Source of the DNA: Victivallales bacterium
GTDB taxonomy: Bacteria; Verrucomicrobiota; Lentisphaeria; Oligosphaerales; Oligosphaeraceae
Direction of reading: 5' to 3'
NCBI GenBank assembly: GCA_017964325.1
Contig: JAGCSE010000332.1
Span: 1 to 14,064, forward strand
DNA: 14,064 bases
Part shown: in pieces, positions 7,501 through 13,926 of the stretch
How the letters are laid out: each line of letters opens with the position of its first letter
Position numbering within the stretch: the first letter of the stretch is position 1
Translations under genes and position numbers: made by a program
Notes under the pieces: model-generated
What the model was told of the DNA's origin: nothing
Seen by the model: the letters and a program-made list of their open reading frames with translations, nothing else
Database searches by the model: none

Positions 7501-7702
7501 CTGTTGTGTGCAAAGCTGCTTTTGCGGGGATGTTGACGATGAGATTTCCGTTGTCGATGTTGTATGTGACGCCCTTTGCAGCCAGTGCATCAGACTGCGA
7601 AAAGCCCCAGCCTTTCAGTCCCTCCTGAAAGGTCGGATTTTTCAGGAGGTTCTGGGCTGAAATTGTCAACGACAGCATTAAGATAACAATCCCGAATTTC
7701 AT
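4580..7702 (-). CDS. Secreted clan GH-A glycoside hydrolase with N-terminal carbohydrate-binding module
   Basis: A 1040-residue exported glycosidase. Residues 1-16 are a signal peptide. Residues about 18-162 form a CBM4/9-like beta-sandwich, opening with the typical NLLKNPTFQEGLKGW pattern (18-32). Residues about 175-305 resemble the galactose-binding-like domain of GH2-type enzymes. A TIM barrel follows (about 360-735), and beta domains occupy 740-1040. The two expected clan GH-A carboxylates are E523 in EFYNEQE (519-525), the acid/base with the classical NE pair, and E693 in TITEYNH (690-696), the nucleophile; 170 residues apart is a normal spacing. I cannot assign a GH family or substrate. 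It follows the GH13 fusion gene by 57 bp on the same strand, so the two are probably cotranscribed. The ribosome site is weak (GGAC before the ATG at 7702). Nested inverted repeats lie in the first 100 bp of the coding region. Confidence 0.82.
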   Translation of the reverse strand: MKFGIVILMLSLTISAQNLLKNPTFQEGLKGWGFSQSDALAAKGVTYNIDNGNLIVNIPAKAALHTTELLLAQNVKLKPGASFRLLYTVDCTQAGIMRHIYQKAEPPYSPIGLTEDRPVKAGRNRIVAIFTSDRPDNSNAKLTFNLSRLHGTASIHDISLVENHDLPVTKLAPEWSVFLNTPVPSSYSELPQGLAAKNVPLKDNAIDLAELSQAAVKEKSQAILFNVFESDVTGVMHLGMAADWWMEVFINGNQIYENLARGNVSKAFTPDDIVLDVPIEKGRNVLAIRVLSGSQGWRFVCGRPTPPIHYATNGDWKPFNLYGHSEVIENSALDLSSQVEAPAGKYGRAIIGKNGDLVFEKQPDKPLQLMGFNGYPANLLLIKSDEEFKKKAHDFAQEARREGFRIFRTHGAFDRTLCNGSHEDMKINPAQLDRWDFLLNELRQAGIYLHVTLLSFGLYDDATPRNKLFEERDMHKLQMYLGNAWIRDHFTYGAQTVLNHVNPCTNLAWKDDPAIAFIEFYNEQELGLERIAPILARYPDLKSELRRQFREWLAAEYKDTVPPQLQKELKGKPLTEAELPSPRDRKSALANAFSLFSLTLAERSYAWCEKVVRSTGYKGLLGNFNVSKKIGDTAVRWSSCQFVCMNTYYQHPIGGWGAPNCMVGQTSSLADSVNYWRAANSSRIAGRPFTITEYNHCFWNPYQYENGAVMGAYSALQGFNALQIHENPILLNTIKPQAISSFACGNNPVVRANIFITACLFQRGDVKRSPHRIELVIPDSSLKTNNLSVGGIDGKQSSLALVTGFSIAFPDRKPAVSSAVKKADCQILPEGTSSVQAADWFVNLIDNPNGSFSIDVLIQRLKAQGILPKFNQTNAEQLVFQSDTGEITLRAKEHLLKIVTPKSEIICMEANKPEPLGQMTVNSTSTAACIALISVDNQPLTISKRMVVIYSTIVVNDDMTLSPDRRTNIRTGRPPALLRCGKLQLQLAHPANGLKLFALGFNGERHQQLPVTEQNGKADISIDTASLQDGPAIFFELVAE
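7611..7649 (-). repeat. Two overlapping, mutually exclusive inverted repeats inside the GH-A gene start
   Basis: CCTCCTGAAA (7621-7630) and TTTCAGGAGG (7640-7649) form a perfect 10-bp stem with a 9-nt loop. CCTTTCAG (7611-7618) and CTGAAAGG (7625-7632) form a perfect 8-bp stem with a 6-nt loop. Both use bases 7625-7630, so only one can form at a time in the transcript. They encode residues about 18-31 of the carbohydrate-binding module, roughly 54-92 bases into the coding region. Confidence 0.6.
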
Positions 7703-7759
7703 AATGTCCAGAACTGTGAATGAACCGCTTGCCGTCTTTGGCTTTTTGCTTTTGGCTTA

Positions 7760-10700
7760 TCAGAGCCCCTCTTCTCTGAAGATGGACTCAAGTGCTTCGG
7801 CCCAAACGGCATAGCCATTTTCGTTGAGATGGCATTTGTCGCGGTAGAGCGATGTGTTGAGGTCGCCGTCTTTCATCATGCGCGGACCGATGTCCAGCAG
7901 CGTGACGTTCGCCAATCCACGGCATTCGGCTGTGAGCAGGGCGTTCAGTTTGTTGATTTTCTCGCGATATGGCTCGTTGTTGAGACCGCGCGGGAAGACC
8001 TTCATGACGACGACGTGTGTTTTGGGCGATGCCGCAAGTACGTGTTCGACAACGGATAAGATGCCTTTGACGACTTGTTCGGGCGTATCGCCCGGATAGT
8101 TCGCGGTTTGTGTCAGATTGTTCGTTCCGATATGTAGAACGAATAATTTGGGCTGTTGATTGACAAATTCGCCATTTTCAAGGCGGTAGATGAGATTGCA
8201 GGTGCGGTCCCAACCGAAGCCGAGGTTGAGGACGTCGCGGTTGGCGAACAGTTTCTTCCATGATTCGGGACCATGGAGCGTTTCCCAGAAATGTGTGATG
8301 GAATCACCCATGAGAACGATGTCGTAACGGTGCTTCTGGACGGCTTCGCATTTCTCCCTGTGCCGTTCGAACCAATCATAGCAATCGTTTTCAATCTTCG
8401 TGCGTGGGGTGCAGGAACGTTCTGGTACAAAGGCTGTTACATGATGGATTTCGCCTGGAACGGGAATCGTGGTGGCAAGCGACGGATATTTGACTTTCAT
8501 GTAGTCGATGAAAAGCTGCGGGTTTTCCGTGTTTCCTTTGAACATATCGAAATGGGCGGGAATGGTGAGCCGCGGGCGGATGGCTCCCGCAAGGTCGGCG
8601 GCTTCCTGGAAAGTCATGTTGCCGATGCAGTTGCCGCCGAGACGGCGTGCGTCACGGCCGTTGATGGGAAGCATGACGGCGTCGAGCGGGCAGAATCGGC
8701 GCAATCTGTCCAACATGCCTTCATAGATGCAAGTGTCTCCAGCATGGTAGATTCTGACTCCGTTGCCTTCGATGATGTAGCCGAGATACGGGTAGTTGCC
8801 AGTCTGTGGGTTGCGGTCGAGGAACTCGTGAGCGGAGGGGATGGCGGTGATTTTGACGTCGCCGACGGTGAACGACGTGCCGTCCGTGAGGCCGACGAAG
8901 CGGTCTGCATCGATTTTTGTCGCCTTCTGGACTTGCGGAAAGACGTCTGCGGGGATGACGAATTTGAGATTTGGATTTTCGGCGGCGAGCTTGGGCCACA
9001 ACGGGCGGTCGATATGGTCGCTGTGGTCATGGGTGCCGAGGACGACATCGACCTTTTTGTATTGTGCGGGGAAGAGGAGCGGCGGGATTTGGCGTGCCTT
9101 GCTTGGCGTGAGATAAGCATCGACAGAAACAACTGTCTTGCCGAGCTTTAGCAGGAAGCCCTGCTGTCCGAGATGGTACCAGGCGAATTCGCCTGGCTTA
9201 ATTTCGATGTCGTCGAGAGGCGTGTTGATGTTGTCCATGGTTTGATTCTTCTGTGGTATTTGTGATTTTTCATTGGAGACGAGATAGATGCCGACGTGGC
9301 GTGGCGGGATGACGGCGTTGAAGGCGTAAGTGCCTGATGTCATGGCAACAGGGCGGTCATAAAGCAAATCCGTGATGGTTGTCTGGGCGGTGATGGCGAG
9401 ACCTGCTTCCTGCACTGGCAGCTTGACGGTGAAATCGCCGTAGGTGTCTTTTGACGGATTGGGCACGATGATGACGGCTTTGCCGCCAGTGAAGCGGGCG
9501 TATGCAGTAAGTCCTTTCAAACCATTGACTTCGACCTTGCAGATGTTGGTCTCGCGGTGGTTGATCGGGAAATTTTCGAAAATGTCGCGGAACTGGCGGC
9601 GGATGGCGATGGCTTTCTTGACGTCCTCCATGAAGAAGGCATTGGCGGGCTGCTTGGCAAGATTGTAGTCGGTCTCTTGATGGTAAATCACCATTTTTGG
9701 GGATGTTATGCCAAATTCGTCGCCTTGGAACCAGATGGGGATGAAAGGCGCGAGGATGGCGGCGTAGTTGATTTTCAGGCGGTCGCCGCAGATGTCCCGC
9801 CGCTGGTAGTCGTGGTTGGTGATGCAGTTGGGGTAGAAACGGAACGTGCCGCGTTTCTCTGCGTCATTCTGGAGGTTGGCGGGGCCGAGGCCAGTGCCGT
9901 TCCTGCATGAATCGACAATGTCCAGGATGCCGTCTGTGAAGAAGTTGACGGGATTCTGGTAGAGTTGTCCGCGGTTCATTTTGCCGTAGTCGAGCACGCC
10001 GTCCTGCTCCATGTCGAAGGCGTTTTGCCGGTCATTGCAATCTTCGGCGATGAGGACGATGTATTTCCCTTTTTGGGCGAGACGGTTGCGGATTTCCGCG
10101 AAATTCTTGTAGCCTGCGTGGTACGGTTCGCAGTCACAGCGGAAACCGTCAACATCCGTATCGAGAACGAGTTGCACGGCCTGCTGGATGAACCATTCAG
10201 CGAATTCGGGGTTCTTCCAATTAAAGGCTTCGTTGCTCCAAGCCTTGCCGCTGAACCAGTCCGGATGGTCTTTGATGAGCTGGCAGTTCGTCATGGCTCC
10301 CCATGTGATGATGTCGAGCAGGATGTGGATATTGCGCTGGTGGGCTTGATCGACAAGACGGCGGAGGGATTGTCGGGCTGCTGGCTGGTCGCTCGTTTCC
10401 GCGTAGGCGGGTTCGATGAGATGGAGGCCCTGGTTGCCGTAACCGTTTCCGCCTGGGCCTTTTTCATAGATGGGGCAGAGCCACAAGGCGTTGACGCCGA
10501 GCGATGCGTAGTGGTCGAGCAGGGGGAGGGCCTTGTTGAACGTACGGCCGAGAGAAGCCGTCTGGAGATGGATTTCGACGAGAATCATGGATTTCACCCA
10601 GTCGGGTGTCTTGAGTTTGCCTTCCGCATCTGATGGTTCAAGTATTACATCCTTGCCACGACGGTATTTAGGAAGCAAGGCAAGGTTGCTAAGTTGATTT

Positions 10701-11131
10701 TCTGCAAATTTGTAATGGATGTCCAGGTCTTGCGGGACGGCGAAATCCGCGCCAGTGGCGCAGGTGGATATGAGCGTATTCAACGCCCTTTCGAGGGCGA
10801 TCGGCGAACCGGCCTCGATGGACGGTCGGTCGGGTTTTTTGAAGGATATGCGATAGTCTTTGTCGCCGAAAGACGGGGCGTTGGGATTCACAAGAATCTT
10901 GGGGAGAGAAGATTGCACATCTTCAGGAAATTTTGCATTGTATTTATTCTGCAAAAATGACTGGAGCCTGGCGATGGCGTTTTTGGTGTAGTCATCTGCA
11001 TTCTGCGGGAGGGCGAGGGCGAATTTAGGCTGTTTGTCTTGGATGATGGGAATCATGTTTTTCTCCAATGCAAGGCTGAATTGGAAAGCCGTCATGACGG
11101 CGATAGCGGTGAGAGTGATTTTTCGTGTCAT
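7760..11131 (-). CDS. Exported fusion: accessory domain, GH13 alpha-amylase-type, UlaG-like metallo-beta-lactamase, SGNH hydrolase
   Basis: A single 1123-residue frame. Residues 1-22 are a signal peptide; 28-145 resemble the beta-hexosaminidase/GH67-type N-terminal accessory domain. The GH13 barrel (about 175-535) has D273 (region I), GFRCDCEPYH with nucleophile D333, IAED with acid/base E363, and ITNHD with D441; a C-terminal amylase sandwich ends near 617. An UlaG-like metallo-beta-lactamase (about 632-898) has HDHSDH (701-706), AH768, HAGD (796-799) and PAH860, all metal ligands of that fold. The SGNH domain (about 913-1123), closest to PAF-acetylesterase-like proteins, has GDSIT (942-946), GFGWDR (971-976), GTNN (1002-1005) and D1098/H1101. 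The GH13 region-I histidine is missing. The start at 11131 has AGAGGAAA just upstream and a signal peptide. It heads a probable two-gene operon with the GH-A enzyme. The substrate is unknown, but an alpha-glucan or acylated glycan is plausible. A missed stop in the assembly cannot be excluded. Confidence 0.85.
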   Translation of the reverse strand: MTRKITLTAIAVMTAFQFSLALEKNMIPIIQDKQPKFALALPQNADDYTKNAIARLQSFLQNKYNAKFPEDVQSSLPKILVNPNAPSFGDKDYRISFKKPDRPSIEAGSPIALERALNTLISTCATGADFAVPQDLDIHYKFAENQLSNLALLPKYRRGKDVILEPSDAEGKLKTPDWVKSMILVEIHLQTASLGRTFNKALPLLDHYASLGVNALWLCPIYEKGPGGNGYGNQGLHLIEPAYAETSDQPAARQSLRRLVDQAHQRNIHILLDIITWGAMTNCQLIKDHPDWFSGKAWSNEAFNWKNPEFAEWFIQQAVQLVLDTDVDGFRCDCEPYHAGYKNFAEIRNRLAQKGKYIVLIAEDCNDRQNAFDMEQDGVLDYGKMNRGQLYQNPVNFFTDGILDIVDSCRNGTGLGPANLQNDAEKRGTFRFYPNCITNHDYQRRDICGDRLKINYAAILAPFIPIWFQGDEFGITSPKMVIYHQETDYNLAKQPANAFFMEDVKKAIAIRRQFRDIFENFPINHRETNICKVEVNGLKGLTAYARFTGGKAVIIVPNPSKDTYGDFTVKLPVQEAGLAITAQTTITDLLYDRPVAMTSGTYAFNAVIPPRHVGIYLVSNEKSQIPQKNQTMDNINTPLDDIEIKPGEFAWYHLGQQGFLLKLGKTVVSVDAYLTPSKARQIPPLLFPAQYKKVDVVLGTHDHSDHIDRPLWPKLAAENPNLKFVIPADVFPQVQKATKIDADRFVGLTDGTSFTVGDVKITAIPSAHEFLDRNPQTGNYPYLGYIIEGNGVRIYHAGDTCIYEGMLDRLRRFCPLDAVMLPINGRDARRLGGNCIGNMTFQEAADLAGAIRPRLTIPAHFDMFKGNTENPQLFIDYMKVKYPSLATTIPVPGEIHHVTAFVPERSCTPRTKIENDCYDWFERHREKCEAVQKHRYDIVLMGDSITHFWETLHGPESWKKLFANRDVLNLGFGWDRTCNLIYRLENGEFVNQQPKLFVLHIGTNNLTQTANYPGDTPEQVVKGILSVVEHVLAASPKTHVVVMKVFPRGLNNEPYREKINKLNALLTAECRGLANVTLLDIGPRMMKDGDLNTSLYRDKCHLNENGYAVWAEALESIFREEGL

Positions 11132-11146
11132 TATGGTTTTCCTCTA

Positions 11147-11176
11147 TTGCACAGAATGGTAAAAGAGTGGTATAGT
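11147..11176 (+). promoter_or_regulatory. Candidate promoter of the GDPD-like gene
   Basis: TTGCAC (11147-11152) and TATAGT (11171-11176) have an 18-bp spacer. Transcription would start near 11183, giving a leader of about 86 bases with a small stem TCGCCT/AGGCGA (11220-11225 and 11235-11240). It lies inside the divergent gap and would read across the minus-strand promoter of the GH13 fusion. Confidence 0.5.
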
Positions 11177-11190
11177 AAAAGGCAATAACA

Positions 11191-11218
11191 AAAGTATGGT
11201 TGAATGGAATAAAGTCAA
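11191..11218 (-). promoter_or_regulatory. Candidate promoter of the GH13 fusion/GH-A operon
   Basis: On the minus strand TTGACT (11213-11218) and TACTTT (11191-11196) have a 16-bp spacer. The -35 is the same hexamer as in the strong GNAT promoter, while the -10 is only moderate. The two divergent promoters of this gap overlap face to face, so the operon and the GDPD-like gene could interfere with each other or share control. Confidence 0.45.
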
Positions 11219-11268
11219 GTCGCCTGACTGTGAAAGGCGAAAAAAACGTCATCGCAAGGAGTATTGAA

Positions 11269-12117
11269 ATGCAGGAAACGAGTGAGAAGATTTTTGAAGC
11301 CGCAAAAGACCATCTGTTGATCGCCGCCCATCGCGGCACGGCCGGAGGCAATATCCCGTGCAATACGATCCAGTCATACGAAGCGGCGCTGCTGCAAGGC
11401 GCGGACATCATGGAGATCGACGTGTCGGTCTCGAAAGACCGCAAGCTGTTCGTCTTCCATCCCGGAATGGAGCCCGCCCATCTGCGCAGCAGCCGTTATA
11501 TCAAGGACATGACGGCAGACGAAGTCGCGCAGTTGCGCTTTGTGAACCAAGACGGAACGCCCACGGAATGCCCCGTCAGCACGCTGGATGAAATCTTCGA
11601 TCTCTTCAAAAGCCGCTGTTTCATCAACGTCGATAAATTCTGGACGGCGATTCCGGAGATCACGGACTGCATCCGCCGCCATGGCATACAGGACCAGGTG
11701 ATTGTGAAGACGTCGCCTAAGGAAGAGTGGTTCAAGCAGATAGAGGACTACGCCCCCGAACTGCCGTATATGCCGATCATCCAGAGCAATGACAAGATCA
11801 CGGATATGCTGCTGACGCGCAAGCTGAATTTTATCGGTGCGGAAGTGCTTTTCGACAAAGATGATGAAGAGACGGCGTCGGATGAATATATTGAGAAAAT
11901 GCACAAGCATGGTCTGTTGCTGTGGGTCAACGCCATTATCTATAATTATAAGAAGCAGCTCTCGGCAGGGCATTCGGACGACGTGTCCATCATTGGCAAG
12001 ATGGACGACGGCTGGGGCTGGCTTGCGGACAAGAAATACGACATCGTCCAGACGGACTGGATGTTGCCGATTCGCGAGTACTACAAAGGCCGCGGCATGA
12101 AGGTGAAAGCGATGTAA
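11269..12117 (+). CDS. Glycerophosphodiester phosphodiesterase-like protein (variant active site)
   Basis: This 282-residue protein has the GDPD TIM-barrel pattern. Family enzymes hydrolyse glycerophosphodiesters to glycerol-3-phosphate and an alcohol. Visible marks are HRG at 21-23 (catalytic H21), the N32-T-I-Q-S-Y-E stretch replacing the usual ENT, EID at 49-51 (metal ligands E49 and D51) and a second histidine, H64, in FHP where the family usually has HD. The later metal-binding acid normally sits in an E-x-K strand; here the strand reads INVDKFW, with Asp in place of Glu. No signal peptide is present, so it acts in the cytoplasm. The frame is open from 11200, but the ATG at 11269 is preferred because AAGGAG (11256-11261) is seven bases upstream. 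It is divergent from the GH13 fusion and convergent with the propeller gene. A non-GDPD phosphodiesterase substrate is possible given the altered residues. Confidence 0.82.
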   Translation: MQETSEKIFEAAKDHLLIAAHRGTAGGNIPCNTIQSYEAALLQGADIMEIDVSVSKDRKLFVFHPGMEPAHLRSSRYIKDMTADEVAQLRFVNQDGTPTECPVSTLDEIFDLFKSRCFINVDKFWTAIPEITDCIRRHGIQDQVIVKTSPKEEWFKQIEDYAPELPYMPIIQSNDKITDMLLTRKLNFIGAEVLFDKDDEETASDEYIEKMHKHGLLLWVNAIIYNYKKQLSAGHSDDVSIIGKMDDGWGWLADKKYDIVQTDWMLPIREYYKGRGMKVKAM

Positions 12118-12124
12118 TCGGAGC

Positions 12125-12139
12125 TTGCGCATTGCGCAA
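12125..12139. repeat. Short inverted repeat after the GDPD-like gene
   Basis: TTGCGCA and TGCGCAA flank a single T, forming a 6-bp stem with a 3-nt loop, eight bases after the stop codon. It is not followed by a T run on either strand. Confidence 0.5.
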
Positions 12140-12174
12140 AAGATCGCGCAGGACGCGCTCTTTCCCGGCTTTAT

Positions 12175-12206
12175 CCCAATTTCATCCAGAAATGGATGAA
12201 ATTGGG
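12175..12206. terminator. Perfect 14-bp stem with GAAA tetraloop between convergent genes
   Basis: CCCAATTTCATCCA (12175-12188) and its exact complement (12193-12206) enclose GAAA, a stable GNRA-type tetraloop on the plus-strand transcript (TTTC on the minus strand). It lies between the 3' ends of the GDPD-like gene and the propeller gene, where a shared terminator is expected. There is no T tract on either side, so it is not a standard intrinsic terminator; it may act as a 3'-end stabiliser or pause site. Confidence 0.5.
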
Positions 12207-12248
12207 CGAGAAGAAAATAGAAAAGCAAATTGGCGGCGAATGGACCGC

Positions 12249-13775
12249 TCATGGATTCGCGCCGTAGAAATACATGGCGCCGTATGTCCAGTTGGGCGTC
12301 GGCATGCCGGCGAAATTCTCCCTGTCCATCGTCAGAAGAATGTAGCGGTATGGACTGCCCGGCGGCGTTTCCGCGAAGGCCATGAAAATTCGTCCGTTGG
12401 GGCATTCATGGTTGAACGGTTTGAAATCGAGATTGAGTTCGCCGCAATAGCGGAGCGTCGGATAGTCATAGATGGGCAGTTGCCGTTGCACATTGGCCGT
12501 CATGACATATCGTGAGCCGCCGAAATTCATGATCTGGCAGCCTGTGGAATTGTAGGGAACGGGGCCTGCAATCCGTTCGTATGGGCCATCCCACGCATTG
12601 GCTTCCCACAGGCAGGCGCGCAATCCGTCGGGCGTGAAAGAGGATGTCGATAACCGCCATTTGCCGACGGTTTCATCGTATGTGAAATACGGATCTTCGC
12701 TTTTTTCCGTTCCGACGACGAGTTGCCGCGCCTGCAGGACATGGATGCCATGCAACGGATTGGATTCAGCTTCGCAGACGATGAGGCCGCTGCCGCGACG
12801 GGTGGCCGGATCCAGATTGTGCGCCGTTGTGGACCAACCGCAGCCGACTCCTTTCCAGATGCCGTCGGCATCGCGGAAAAGATGGTTCACGGCGTCGTTT
12901 CGCAGAAGGTCGTCGTTGCCGCCGTAATTTGTCAGGAGGATTCCCTCCATTTTGAAATCGAACGTCGTTGGATCGAAGCTCGCCACGGATTTTGTGTATT
13001 TCAAACCTGCGCGGGCAGAAAACGTACAGAACATGCGTCCGTTTTCCATGTATGGACGGCAGCCCGGCCCGTACGTGACAATGCGGAAATCCGCTTGGCC
13101 GACGCCTGCCGTGAGGGCGGTTGCGGCACGCCCAATTACCGCCTTGCCGTCGGGCGGCAAAGCCGCGCCGGCCGCGCATTTCAAATAGCCTGCAAACCGT
13201 TTCTGACGGATGTCCGGTTCGTCGGCGAGGGCGATGGAGGCCAGAAAATGCACGGTGTCATTTTTACGCATAGCCAGAAGGACGGTCGGGCCGGCAATGA
13301 TGGCGGACAGTCTAAATGGTGGTGGCGGAACAACTTGCGCATTGTCGATTTTTGCATCCAGCCGCTGTCCGTTCAATGTCTCTTCAAATTCCGCTGGACG
13401 GTTGGGCTGTGCACGAACATGCAAGCGGAAAGAACCGTCGTATGGCGCGATGTCCAATAGGGCGGCGGAACCGACTGAGAGCGATTGTACATCCACCGAA
13501 AAATGGACACCTGGAAAAAACGCTCCGACGAACAAGACGCCTTCCGTCGGTTGTCCGTCGTTTCCCGAGAAAACAACGTTTCCGTTTTCGAAGGCAATGG
13601 ACGGCGGCGTCGTGCAATACGGCATCAAGGCATTCTGCAGGCTTGGGCGGGCCACGGTGCCTGGAATAAGTTCCGAAAGCGTCAGTTCATTGTCCAGCAT
13701 ATACCGCCGTGTGGCGAGAAGATGGAATTGAAGCGCGCATGGATCCACGACGCGTGAGCTGCATTGGCTGGACAT
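12249..13775 (-). CDS. Two-domain beta-propeller glycosidase-like protein (GH43/GH32-like fold)
   Basis: A 508-residue protein that I do not recognise by name. Residues about 55-225 look like a beta-sandwich of LamG type. Residues about 228-508 look like a five-bladed beta-propeller of the GH43/GH32 kind: repeated aromatic-rich blades with acidic turns such as GGNDDLLRND (285-294), SEDPYFTYDE (359-368) and NAWDGPYERIAGP (393-405), the last typical of blade three or four in GH43-like proteins. The catalytic acids cannot be assigned with confidence. There is no signal peptide and there are about a dozen cysteines, which fits a cytoplasmic enzyme acting on imported sugars. The frame is open to 13970, but the ATG at 13775 has a very strong AGGAGG seven bases upstream, and the extra 65 residues would cross the promoter and tandem repeat. 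It is convergent with the GDPD-like gene. Confidence 0.7.
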   Translation of the reverse strand: MSSQCSSRVVDPCALQFHLLATRRYMLDNELTLSELIPGTVARPSLQNALMPYCTTPPSIAFENGNVVFSGNDGQPTEGVLFVGAFFPGVHFSVDVQSLSVGSAALLDIAPYDGSFRLHVRAQPNRPAEFEETLNGQRLDAKIDNAQVVPPPPFRLSAIIAGPTVLLAMRKNDTVHFLASIALADEPDIRQKRFAGYLKCAAGAALPPDGKAVIGRAATALTAGVGQADFRIVTYGPGCRPYMENGRMFCTFSARAGLKYTKSVASFDPTTFDFKMEGILLTNYGGNDDLLRNDAVNHLFRDADGIWKGVGCGWSTTAHNLDPATRRGSGLIVCEAESNPLHGIHVLQARQLVVGTEKSEDPYFTYDETVGKWRLSTSSFTPDGLRACLWEANAWDGPYERIAGPVPYNSTGCQIMNFGGSRYVMTANVQRQLPIYDYPTLRYCGELNLDFKPFNHECPNGRIFMAFAETPPGSPYRYILLTMDRENFAGMPTPNWTYGAMYFYGANP

Positions 13776-13813
13776 GGTTTCCTCCTGTTGAACATGGGTG
13801 TATATATCTATAA

Positions 13814-13841
13814 AATATATAGGGAATGCCGTTAAAAGCAA
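13814..13841 (-). promoter_or_regulatory. Candidate promoter of the propeller gene
   Basis: On the minus strand TTGCTT (13836-13841) and TATATT (13814-13819) have a 16-bp spacer. The start point would be near 13807, about 30 bases before the strong ribosome site and the ATG at 13775. Confidence 0.45.
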
Positions 13842-13874
13842 TGTTGGCAGGATGGATACGCAAAAACGCCATTC

Positions 13875-13926
13875 GAACCGCGTAGCGGTAGCATAACACA
13901 GAACCGCGTAGCGGTGCCAGAACACA
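13875..13926. repeat. Two-copy 26-bp tandem repeat with internal palindrome
   Basis: Two adjacent 26-bp units (13875-13900 and 13901-13926) share an identical first 15 bases, GAACCGCGTAGCGGT, and an identical last five, ACACA, with three differences between. Each unit contains the dyad ACCGC-GTA-GCGGT, a 5-bp stem with a 3-nt loop. They lie upstream of the propeller gene's promoter. Confidence 0.75.

Noticed and set aside
8273..9151. Long plus-strand open frame of 292 codons
   Set aside because: It is antisense to the MBL and SGNH domains, whose active-site motifs prove the minus strand codes; its own translation has no recognisable domain.
9965..10633. Plus-strand open frame of 222 codons
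   Set aside because: It lies opposite the GH13 catalytic regions and shows no domain of its own.
11374..12405. Minus-strand open frame of 343 codons
   Set aside because: It is antisense to the GDPD-like gene, which has a ribosome site and family motifs; the antisense protein is His/Arg-rich shadow sequence.
12723..13460. Plus-strand open frame of 245 codons
   Set aside because: It is antisense to the propeller gene, which has a strong AGGAGG ribosome site and a coherent fold pattern.
13875..13926. Possible CRISPR array
   Set aside because: There are only two units, directly abutting, without unique spacers, and no cas gene is nearby.
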